The translations under genes and the position numbers were made by a program. This document shows positions 1 to 9,975 of a stretch of 20,629 nt of DNA, one piece after another (the stretch's first letter is position 1; each line of letters starts with the position of its first letter). Origin of the DNA: Coptodactyla brooksi (lineage: Eukaryota; Arthropoda; Insecta; Coleoptera; Scarabaeidae); the NCBI GenBank assembly GCA_033557675.1, contig JAWQRM010000661.1, forward strand, positions 1-20,629, written 5' to 3'. The notes below the pieces were generated by a model, which saw only the letters and a list, made by a program, of their open reading frames with translations, did not search any database and was not told the origin of the DNA.

Positions 1-3000
1 ATAATAAAATGGTGGCACATCAGAAAGAAGTGCTAAGGAAACGTAAGGAAGATATCCCGGCTTTGTATCAAGACTTAACTCAAAGCCAACATAGCAGTGG
101 CTCATGTAGTAAAAGCGATGCAAGATTAGTTTTTGGTAATATGAAAAACGATAAGAACGTTCAAGGTACACTTAATAACATGAATGATGATACAAAACAT
201 TTACTAAATAATCTTTCAATAGCTGTCTTTTCTTCGTATATGCCAGAAAAATTAGAAGAGAAAGCAACTAATTTAAAAAAGAAATTGGATGAAACAGCAG
301 CTATGAATAACCCAGGCATAAATATTATCAAAAACGAGATATTACAAAGCCATAAAGATACTAAAAAAATGTATAAGAAAGAAAAGAGGAGACGGTACAG
401 CGATAGCCAATCTCTGTCACAAAGTGATTTACCTTTATCAGAAAAACGATCGTCCAGCCTGGAAGATGTAAATAATTTTCTGGATTGTCAGAAAAGCATC
501 AAAGTTTTACATGTCGGTACTGATGGCAAAGATTCAGCTGCAGAATTAAAATTTTCTGCTATAAATGACAAACAGATAGAAAACGAATACATTGTAACCC
601 ATGGTAGAGATGAGAAAAATACGGAAGTTCATTTAAAAACTAAGATGAGAATAGAAGAAAATGTAAAACAGATTCCTATATATGACAACAGCATACAACA
701 AGACAGGAATGGAAATAAAAATCTTACAGAAGAAAACCAAGAAATGAATGTTGAAGAACAAATTAATTTGGAGAAAGAAGGAATATTTAATAATATTTCA
801 ATGCTGGAACAAACGGAAGAAATGAATGGCATGTCTGAAAGTTTTAAATCTATTATTGTTGGTACAAATAAAAACACAAATAAACGGAAGCGAACACGTA
901 GAAATATATTAAGTTTGCCGAAGAAACGTAGGAGGAATCCCAAAAATAAAATGAATACACAGAAAGTTGGTAAAGATGCAAACGATGTAAAACAAATGAA
1001 CGAAGATAATCAGAAGAAAGTGGTTGAAAAAGACCAACAAAGTGAATTAAAACAACCAAACATGTTAGATAGACCAAATACTATTCATAAACAAAAGAAT
1101 GTATATCCAGAAATAATCGTCGAAAAAAATATATATCAAGATAAAATAATAGATAAAGAAAAGATTGTGGATATAGAAGACAACATTGATAAAGGAGAAA
1201 AAAATTCAACAGAGGTTGTAGATGTCCTAGAAAATGTTGAAAACCAAAGAAACATAGACCAATCAAAGAATATAGATAATAATGAAAAAGATGGTAATAT
1301 AAAACGAAAAAATGTATCAAATACCAATTTGACATCAGCAATTGAAGCAGAAATCATTGTAGACAAAGAACTTGCAATTCAGCAGAACATGAATAAACAA
1401 AACAAAATAAGTAAGAAAAAAAATTATAGCAAAAATAAGAATATTGGAAAGAATAAGTCTAAAAATGATAAGAATGAAAATACATATTCTGCAGATGAAT
1501 TTGAGAAAATTTTACAAAAAATTTCCAATACTAAAAACTTACTGGACATAATGGAATACAAAAATGTAAATAAAACCAATAACAATAAACGGCGAAAAAG
1601 ATCGATCACTGCAGATAAGGCAGCAAGGCAAAGTATTAAAGTAATTAATGACCGTAACGATACCGGTACGGTTGAAAGTATGAGAAAAATTAGCCAAAGC
1701 TGTTTGGAAAATTTGGGGAAAGAAACTGTCTTAAACACAGACAACCAAAATAATTCTCATATAGAAAACCAAAATATAGTAAAAGAAGAAGAAATAGATA
1801 AAGAAAATGCAGACCAATCCGGTATAAATGTTGACACATTAGATGAACAGAAGAGCTCTATAGAAAATCAAAAAGGAGAAATGTATGAAACAAATAAAGA
1901 AAACATAAATAAGAATGAAAAAAAAGTGGCACGAAAACCTGACATTGAATTGTCAGAAGAATCAATTCAATGTAATACCAAAACTATTTTTACTCAAGAA
2001 CTTACCAAAGCGACGGACAATGAACAATTGATCGAAGAACCAAATGTTAGTGATCCAGATATAACAATTTGCAGCCTAGATGTAATCCAAACTCAGAATG
2101 TAAATGAACCTGATCAAAAAATGGAAGGTTCAGAAAAGAAAAAGAGAAGAAAATTGCTTATGGAAAAAGAAATTTCCAGATTAAAAATGGACATTGTGGG
2201 TGCGGACAACTTTGTTGGCATCAGACGAAAACGGGCTACATCTTTGAGACTAACTGAGGTATTTGGTTCTTTACCGACTAATAGGAAGAAAAGACGATCT
2301 GAAGCAGACAAAGGAGATGACGCTAAACAACTTCCAATGGCAAACAATGATCACTTGGTAAGAACAGTGGAAAATGTTAAGACAGTTGCGAAGGAAAATC
2401 TAGAAGTTCCCAGTGGCCAAAGTGATGAAAATGTAAATAAAACCGAAGAGAAATCTAGTCAATATCTGGTTATGGCATCACGTAGTTTCACAACTGGCAT
2501 TAACAATAATAATGGATTGAATCTTCTATGTGCGATAACATCAGAAAGTCTAAGTGAAATTTTAGGTACTGCCAATTGTACTAATAAGCTTGGAATAAGT
2601 GAAGTTGAAATGAAAGTAAAGGAACCTGAAATAAAACCAAAAGAGCCTGACGACACCATACAGAGGAAAGAAATTGAAGAACTAATTGATACTTTACCAA
2701 TTAGTGAAAGAAATCCGGAAATGTCATTTGATAATAATAGCAGTCAAAATGTAATAAATAGCAATCGCATTATATCCCAGGAAGAAAATGCCGATGAAAG
2801 TAACCAAGATGTTGGGGAGTTAAAAAGGACACCTAATAACATCTTAATGTTTTCGATGAAAGATACTGCAAAAGGAATCGACAATGAAATAGATCAATTA
2901 CCTCATGATGTGTTCCCAACATCATCGAAAGAACAGACCAATGAGGGACCTTCTAATACTTTCAGATCATCAAGTATTGAAATTGAACATCAAAATGAAA

Positions 3001-4052
3001 CTGAAGTGGATTTTTATTCAGACAATAAAAGTACAGTTGTGACACAAAAATTAGACCAGAAAATGGCATTAGCTAGGAAAAAACCTAATAGGAAAACAAG
3101 TAAACTGGAATATAAAGCTAGTTTAGAGAGAGAACCTGAAGTAGACTTACAAGAATCAAGAGGATGCTCTACAAGATCCCGAGTAACTAAAAACAACAAA
3201 ACAAATGATGGATTAGTGAAGCAACTTAAAGATGATTCTTTAATAACTAATAGCGACGAAGACATCATTGAAAATAGTCAACCTTCTGACTTATCAACGT
3301 TGCATTTCAGTAAAACTATTTTAAAACTGACGAAAACAAATGATTTAAGTTTAAATGTCCCTATAATTAACAAAAGTATTGACCATCAAACGGATTCTTG
3401 TGTGGAAATAAGTTCGGATAAAGTTAACGATACTCTAACTTGTAACCCAGACATATCTAGTCTCAGTATTCAACAAGTGTTGCCCGAACATGATCCCCAA
3501 AAACCAGCAACGTTGATTTCGTTGACACATATAGATTTAGATGACCTTCCGACCGGACTAAGTACAATCGACCAGCAACGTTTGCCAGGATCTCCCATTT
3601 CCGAAGATGCTACCGATCGCAACTCGGAACTCCTAAATAGCACAGTGGATATCTCTCCTATAAGAAACGATTCAACGCAAGATCAGAATGGTCAACTTGA
3701 AAAATTAGAGACGCCAACAAACTTCATGAAAAATCCTAGTTCTCGATCGATCATGCTCATGAACTTGTTACCGCAAAGTGTTAAGATGACCAGATTGCCA
3801 AAATCGGTAACTAAGAGAACCTCACTGAGCATTGTCAGTTCTCCATCCACCGATAGAGTAAGGAGAATGATGATGAAGTGCAATGGCAATAATATGGTTG
3901 ATAATGTGATCGTTAAAGACGAGCCGCTGGAGGAAGTTGACGTATTGGAGTTTAAAAAGGAAATTCCTAGTCCGTTTGCTACTCCTAATAGGAGTATTTT
4001 GAAGAGGAAAGCTTGTGATCTATTCGACTATGGAATGTCACCTTGTCCTAAA
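1..4052 (+). CDS. Rif1: Rif1 large exon (disordered middle region plus SILK motif)
   Basis: Open for 1350 codons from base 3. The donor is AAA|gtaagt at 4052/4053, and translation past it ends after eight more codons at 4079. The protein is low complexity, rich in K, N, E, D and S, with no folded domain I recognise. A strong bipartite basic stretch (KRKRTRR then PKKRRRNPKNK) at about 880-960 looks like a nuclear localisation signal. Near the end there are SUMO consensus sites (VKDE and FKKE), S/T-P sites (GSPIS, ISPIR, PSPFATPNR) and then SILK. TPNR is a full CDK consensus directly before SILK. Whether the exon begins at or before base 1 cannot be seen. Confidence 0.88.
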
Positions 4053-6621
4053 GTAAGTTTTTTTATATTGTTTTTGTGAATTGTTCATAGCCATGTTGCT
4101 TTTATTTTTTTCCAAACAGTATGCTAATTTGCGGTAAAGTTCTTAGACTACGTTTCGTATAACATTAGCAGTAATATTGTTAGGATGGGTATATTGGTAG
4201 AAGATGCATATTCTTATATATAGTGTTTGTATTTTTGGACTAGTCATAGTTGGTTGAAGGAAACGCTAGAAATGGCAAGTGAGTAACAACAACTTGTTAT
4301 GGCAAGTAAGAAAGAACTTGCTGGAGCGCTGCTGTGGCGGTGGCATGCAGTCAATAGTAATTAGTACATTGTGCGGAGTGAAAATGTGAATGCACATAAG
4401 TAAGTGCATTTTACATATCGCGGGCAATATGTAACGCAGTGAAAGACAAAACATGATTTTTCAGTGCCGCAGTCAACATGTTAAAATGTTATTGCGAGGA
4501 CGGGATTAAGAATACTTTATCGCCTTGAAAATTTGGTATTAAATGTTGTGCCATTGGACCAGAAAACCAAAATCTACACTTATGATAAATAAAAAAGCAT
4601 TTTAAGAAATATTGTAAAATAAAATCAATTTTTAAAACCCCCTTGAGCATAAAATAAAATAAATTCTAAATTTAAAAAGTAAAAAATTACAAATTCTGTT
4701 CAAAATAGGTCAACCTTTCATAGAAATTGCTTCTGAAACATTGGAAAGCATTTCAAGTGTTATAACGTTAGTCGCATCTATTATTTCAGCCCTGAGGTTA
4801 GTTAAATTTTCTGCTCGTCCATGCCTATAAATGGTTTGAAAGTGTTTCAGGAACCCCCGCAGAAAAAAAATTGTTTGTATATAAATCTAGAGCCCTTGGC
4901 GCCGAGGAAAACTAATATGAGGTGTATGTATACACCCGCAGCAGTTAAAGGGTTAATATCCTCTGTCGTACTCATAATGCGATTTCGAAAATAATTTACC
5001 ATACATGCATTAGGTGCTGAACACCAGTCTTGCTGAAACCGTACAGTTTCCAAAGTCTATTGCAGGATTGTTTTGAATATCTAGATTTATTTGCGATTCA
5101 GGCAGGTCACGATATTTCGGGTCATATAATGTCCCGTCAATAAAATTGGTCCTATTAAATGGTCACTCAAGATTCCACTCCAAACATTAAGTTTTTGGGG
5201 ATATTGGGTGCATACAGAAAAACCTTTATGCAGGTTTTTATGAGACCGATATTGAACAAAAGGTGGATTATGTTTTTCGCATAATAGAAAAGTACTCTCA
5301 TCAGTGAAATCAATATTTGCAATAAAGTCTTCATCTTAATTGACTTTTTCTGTTACGACCTCACAAAATTCTATTCTTAGAATATTATTCTCAGGAAAAA
5401 TTTCTTGACTTTTTCCATACTTAAAGCACCTATGTGTTCACTGTGCTTCCGCAAAACTTTTGACACAGTTTTATTGCACACACCCAATTACTGGCCAATT
5501 TGTCTAGTTGATTTTGTATTATCTGCTTCCACAGTACCACAATTCCCTCCTTTCTTTTTGCTGGATTTTTTCCACTATCACCTCTTTTCAGTGGCATTTG
5601 GAGCCCTCTATTTTAAGTCCCATTCATTTGATTGCTTTGCAGATAATGCCTTAATAGTTTCAAAAAATGTCAGACTTGCCATTTAAGTGCTAGACTTAGT
5701 ATATTATTGTTCTTTAAATATTTAAAAAAATAATTAATAATTAACAGTTTAAACAAACAATTCAAAGTGGATTCAAAGACAATTGGGGGAACACATATAG
5801 ACGACTTATTATAAAGTTATTAATACAACTCTGAAACTTTTTGAAAGAATTATTAAAATTGGATAAAAAGTAAAACAGTCATCTGCAAAAGCAATGTGAT
5901 TTAAATGAAAATTTCACCCTGTATATTACTGAATTTCTCTATGTTTCACACGCTCCCGTAACTTATTGCTTAAAAAGGCCTTAAAAGAAACTTTTTTCAG
6001 CGCAAGCGGGTAAACTTCAGTGATCCTCCAATTACAGCCGAGAAAATATATTTCAAAGACCTGGAAGGGGATTCTGCATCTGACCTATCAGAATTGAACC
6101 AGAGAAAATCTGCTCCTATCTACACCCCTTTAATACACTGTTTGGCCGATATTAAGGAAGTTTTAACAGATCTAAGACAAGAAAACATTTACGATAATTT
6201 TTCGTCCTTGAACATTAGAACTGTCGGAGATTTAGCAAAATTAACCTCAACCCAAGTTAACCAGCTGGAATTTTTGAATAACCCAAGATTATCGGCTGTC
6301 ACTGCTGCTTTAAGCGCTTTTGCAGGCAAATACAATGAAAAAGAGAAATCTGATGAACAAGAAAAGTCTTTGGTGCCAACTGAAGACGCTAGCCTGCCGA
6401 TAAATGGAGAAACGGAAAATAATGTAAGAAGTTAATTACGCATTGGGATTTGAGATAATTCTTTTTTATTTTTGCAGGCCAGGTTTGTAACTGGTTTGGA
6501 CAAACTGAAAAAATCTGATGAGGGAGTGTCAGAACTCTGGCAGGAATTAAAAGCGTTATGCACCAAACAGCAATTACGGTTTATCTTAGAAGATTTAAAA
6601 GAACTTTTTGCATTGGAATAA
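1..6621 (+). CDS. Rif1: RIF1 (Rap1-interacting factor 1 homolog), 3' part, join(<1..4052,6001..6423,6478..6621)
   Basis: About 1538 residues are visible in three exons; all splice junctions are phase 0 and GT-AG. RIF1 is a nuclear scaffold that brings PP1 to chromatin to oppose origin firing and also acts in repair and telomere biology (established knowledge). The call rests on the C-terminus. A SILK motif (3993-4004) is followed 18 residues later, across the splice, by RVNF (6007-6018) running into SDPP, the conserved PP1-docking layout of animal RIF1. Next comes the RIF1 C-terminal domain with the NIRTVGDLAKLT helix region, ending in a short helical exon. The frame is open to base 1, so the ATG at 9-11 is probably an internal Met. 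The N-terminal HEAT repeats would lie upstream. The long middle is Lys/Asn/Glu-rich and disordered. Neighbour: converges on a Patched-type gene about 3.3 kb away. Confidence 0.9.
4053..6000 (+). other. Rif1 intron between the two PP1-docking motifs
   Basis: A 1948-bp intron with donor gtaagt at 4053 and acceptor ttttttcag ending at 6000, phase 0. It separates the SILK codons from the RVNF codons. Bases 4053-4700 hold AT-rich DNA with nothing recognisable. Bases 4710-5921 hold an antisense mariner-like remnant. Bases 5922-6000 are flank and polypyrimidine tract. The next Rif1 intron is only 54 bp, so most of this length is probably transposon-derived. Confidence 0.85.
4710..5921 (-). mobile_element. 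Decayed mariner-like (IS630-Tc1-mariner) element in Rif1 intron
   Basis: Reading the minus strand from an ATG at 5682, broken frames give a helix-turn-helix-like part (TRQIGQ, NKTVSKVLRKH). DFTDES follows, with the first catalytic Asp at 5302-5300. Then come LNVWSGILSDHLIGP, DGTLYDPKYRDL and FQQDWCSAP, with the second Asp at 5029-5027. The end reads FLRGFLKHFQ and ENLTNLRAEIIDA, with a stop at 4712-4710. Several stops and frameshifts kill it. The segment that should carry the third catalytic Asp (SPDL..LDFF) is replaced by unrelated DNA at about 4868-4960. On the right, caccctg followed by TA at 5915-5923 fits a mariner-type terminus. I could not find the matching left end, so the left limit is the stop codon. 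Confidence 0.8.
6001..6423 (+). CDS. Rif1: Rif1 exon with RVNF motif and C-terminal domain
   Basis: A 141-codon exon, phase 0 at both ends (acceptor tttcag|CGC, donor AAT|gtaaga). It starts RKRVNFSDPPIT: R-V-N-F fits the RVxF PP1-docking consensus and the following SDP is the RIF1-typical continuation. From about 6094 comes the conserved C-terminal domain (IYTPLIHCLADI, then NIRTVGDLAKLTSTQVNQL, then NPRLSAVTAALSAF). In vertebrate RIF1 the equivalent region folds as a helical DNA-binding unit (family knowledge). The tail is acidic and probably a linker. Confidence 0.9.
6478..6621 (+). CDS. Rif1: Rif1 last coding exon
   Basis: 47 codons plus TAA at 6619-6621, joined across a 54-bp intron (6424-6477, acceptor tttgcag). 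It encodes an amphipathic helical tail (ARFVTGLDKLKK, ELWQELKALC, LRFILEDLKELF). Its position matches the last conserved block of animal RIF1, which in vertebrates is linked to BLM binding. That function here is inference. Confidence 0.85.
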   Translation, partial: ARFVTGLDKLKKSDEGVSELWQELKALCTKQQLRFILEDLKELFALE

Positions 6622-6734
6622 ATTATGTTATTTAGGATATTGCTCTTTATTATTTTAATAGTATTGTTTTCGCTTCGTATTATTTATAATTTGACTTCAT
6701 TTTCATCAATATTTTCAAAGACAAAGGTATTAGA

Positions 6735-6740
6735 AATAAA
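6735..6740 (+). terminator. Poly(A) signal of Rif1
   Basis: AATAAA lies 114 bases after the Rif1 stop codon, the first canonical hexamer downstream, followed by AT- and GT-containing DNA. The 3' UTR would therefore be short. Confidence 0.6.
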
Positions 6741-8794
6741 ATATTATTAGTTGTATGTGAAATAGTTTTATTTCAATAGACATCGTTAATAACTAACACA
6801 TTGAGCATTTTCTAAATTAATGTTTATAATTAAATTAATGCGATAAATGATAGGTAAACAATTATTTTTAATTACATTTAAATTTTAACACTTTTAATTT
6901 TAATGTTACAATACAAACAAGGAACTTCTATAGTTCTAATTTGCAGTTTTTCAAATTTAGTAGAAATGAACAGCAGACTCTACTTTAACGTGGTGGTTTT
7001 CAAAAACACTGCTTTTGCAAAAGTGTTGATTTTTCTTACTCTTGAAATGTTGCATGTTTTTTACGAAAGGAAACAAAGCATTTAACATGATTATTGATAC
7101 TTATTGATTCCAGATTGAGTAAATAATTACAACCGCTTTATTGACCTGTAAAATGATAAGATTCTGGTGATGCTTACGACGGTAATTGACTAAGAAATTG
7201 GAAAATGAAAACAAACGTGGTTTTAATGTGTTTGTAGTTTCGTTTCACAATTACCGTAAAACAACGCATGGAGTAACAAATTAAGAGATTTGGAAGTATT
7301 AGAAAGATTTTCGTTATTATTGCTAGGCAATCTAACAACTGATTATTGGGATTTTCGATTTTTATAAGCCTTAACTTGTAACAATGTACAACTAAATACA
7401 TTATTTAAAATGGCAACGAATTTTCCCTCGAGGTAAGAATTATTGCTATTGTCATGTATTATTAGTAAAGTATTAAAGGAATTGGTTGTCAAACTGAATG
7501 AGTATAATTTTTTATTTTGTTTTTATTAATGTAATTGGTGATGATGTCACTGTACGTTATTTACTTTTAGGATTCTTGGCAATTTCTTTTACAAAATAAA
7601 TATGTTTAAAAAACCCAGCAATCCATTGATGATTTTGAAAGTTCGTGCAAATGCTGTTTTCGAGTCGATGATTCTGCCTCTGTTTAAACTTAGCTTTTGG
7701 GCACCCTCAAAAGACAGCAACAGTTGCATAAATTTCATAGGTCAGCAACAGGAGTTTCAATGGTGTTTTATAAAAAAAAAGTTATGACTCGAGTGCTGAA
7801 CTTTTCTCTCCAAAAAAGGTTGTAAAAGTATGTGTCCCTTTACATTGACATTCTAGTGTAATAAAAGGGCACGTCTTAAATAGCAATTATTTTAAGTTGT
7901 CGAACAATTTTGAGATGTTGGTTAGGTTTGATATATGATGGCTAGAAACGATGGATCCTATCAGCTGTCATTTTAAATGTGTTAAACTTGACAAACAACA
8001 AAAGTAGTTTGCCAATTAAAAATAGTTCACTACTATCTAAGGTTTTGTTTATCTCACGACACAAAAACGAAATTTTGTAATTGTTTCTTCTTAAAGTAAT
8101 AATGAGGACATTTTATAAATTTTTTTTACATCCATTTTCGAAATAATACAAGAAAATGAGTAATTTCAAACATTTTGTTCTGTTTGAATAAGTTGAATCG
8201 TTAAAGGTATACAAGACATTATAGAAAAAAAAAATAGAAGGGTATACAATAAACATGTTACAAATTATGGGGCAACAACATAAACATTACAATATTGTAA
8301 ATCGTATTTAAAACTTGAATTGTTGATAGTCTTTGTGAATGTGATGCTTTCTGAGAACAGAAAACAACACTAAGAGAACTAAGCAACGCGATTACGATTT
8401 ACTCAACAATATTACTTATCATTTCAATTAATCTGTACTTTTTTGAGCTTCAAAACCACCACATTTTCGACTATTCATCTCTAAAATGATTTCTTGCGGC
8501 AGAACAAAACCGCAAATTTCAAAATTTTTAACATTTTAAACTTAGTTAAATAACATGTAACTAAGACATTTGCTTTTTATTTAAACAAACACAGCAGCCA
8601 TAGATCTGTTTTTATCTACATTCGTGGAACACTAAAATTTTAGTGATATTTAGTCGTCTTTATTAGTAGATATTTTGAAAATTATATCAAATTTGGATAA
8701 ATGTCTGGATCAATTTGAGTACCTTTACTTGTATTTAAAGATGATTTGGCTATCTGAATTTTAATGAAAATTTCGACATAACTACGGATAAATG
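6741..8794. other. AT-rich intergenic DNA between convergent genes, no gene seen
   Basis: Only short open frames without family resemblance or codon bias (for example 6903-7085 and 7602-7787). Two places share a diverged inverted similarity (about 6940-6999 and 8450-8530, both with GTGGTGGTTTT or its complement), possibly the ends of an old DNA transposon. A perfect 16-bp palindrome (CACTAAAATTTTAGTG) lies at 8630-8645. Confidence 0.5.
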
Positions 8795-9116
8795 TACAGG
8801 ATGAGCATTTTTACATTTTAAATGGAACGTTCTATATAGTATTATATAAATTAACATTTTTCGGAACCATGTTATCGGTTAATTTTTTTGAAGAAGAAGA
8901 CAAAAATATTTAGAACTTTTACACGACCAAAGTATTTTTTATATTGAGTAAACCTCATTTTGCTAGAACATATACTAGAAAATATTTGGTTCCAGTTATC
9001 TGGAATTATAGTTCGCAATATTTAAATTCTCAAATCGATAGATTAACCGCAAAGCATTTATTGAATGCTTACCTCCGTCTCCAGACATAAATCTAGTAGA
9101 TTTGTTTTTCATTTAG
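8795..9116 (+). mobile_element. Mariner-like transposase fragment, intergenic
   Basis: The left limit is TACAGGATGAGCATTTTTA at 8795, which resembles TA plus a CAGGGTG-type mariner terminus. Inside, frame fragments read PHFARTYTRKYL (8953-8988), the stretch that follows the second catalytic Asp in mariner relatives. Further on they read IECLPPSPDINLVDLFF (9060-9110), matching the family motif SPDLNPLDFF with the third Asp at 9099-9101. A stop follows at 9114-9116. The second-Asp region has decayed. No N-terminal part and no right terminus were found, so this is an old fragment. Confidence 0.65.
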
Positions 9117-9700
9117 GCCATGAGTGTTGTATCATTAATTATATAAAGAGCATTCTGTTTAAAATAAATAAAATAACACGGTCAGTTATCAGGTTAAACC
9201 GGATATCCGATTTAAATGTAAATATTTTTATCATATCCGATACACATATATTGAAATTTTGGTAAAATCCAGATAACCGTAAATATTCGGTTATAATGGA
9301 TAACTTGGAAACTAAAGGAGATGTTTTAAATCTGTAAACCGCGATTGGTTGTTCTTAGCAATGACTTTAGTCTTAGGTATAATTAATTTTCCTACGTTAC
9401 AAGACCAAGGAGATATTTCGTCTAGAACATATTTTTTTTTCATTTTAAAATCATAATGTTGGCAATCAACTAATCACGGGAAGTTGCCTACTAGAAAAAA
9501 AGCACCTAGAACTGAGGAGTAATTAAATTTAAATATTTCCGTATGCCGTCTAAATTTCGAATTTTATGCAGTATATGTTCAAAATACACTAATTAACTGT
9601 CCTCGAGGAAATGTCTTTTTGGTCTCGAAATACAGGAAAATCGTTAAAACTAATTAGTTGGAATGTATATGGGAATAATCTTTAATACATTAAACTCTTT
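9117..9700. other. Intergenic DNA, nothing recognised
   Basis: AT-rich sequence with a few repeated GGTTA/GGATAT-like words around 9180-9300, but no coding or element structure that I can defend. Confidence 0.4.
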
Positions 9701-9706
9701 TTTATT
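9701..9706 (-). terminator. Candidate poly(A) signal of the Patched-type gene
   Basis: TTTATT on the plus strand reads AATAAA on the minus strand, about 270 bases past the TGA stop at 9978-9976. Other hexamers further on cannot be excluded. Confidence 0.45.
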
Positions 9707-9975
9707 ATTTTTCGAACTACCAGGTATTAATTTCTAGATACAAAAACCACAGTTTACAGTTACACAAATAAATTATAAATTATTTTGTCCTGTTGGTATT
9801 TGCACCCGTAAGTTCCTTCGCACTCCAATCTGTTCAATTTATCACTGTACAACTGTCTATTATTAAATCACAAAATAATCATTGTCATCTACTTATGCTA
9901 TTGTTGAAACTACGCATTCCCAAAAATAAAAAAAAAGTCAATTTCCAGCGCGAAATACTAAAACCCGTTCTTCCG

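Noticed and set aside
9..11. ATG at position 9 as the Rif1 start codon
   Set aside because: The frame is open to the window edge and RIF1 proteins have a long N-terminal HEAT-repeat region that is absent here, so this Met is most likely internal.
629..3889. Several minus-strand open frames inside the large Rif1 exon
   Set aside because: They are shadows of the Rif1 frame: hydrophobic, low-complexity translations of A-rich codons with no family resemblance.
6903..7787. Small open frames in the intergenic region as genes
   Set aside because: No family motif, AT-driven composition and no splice context; chance frames.
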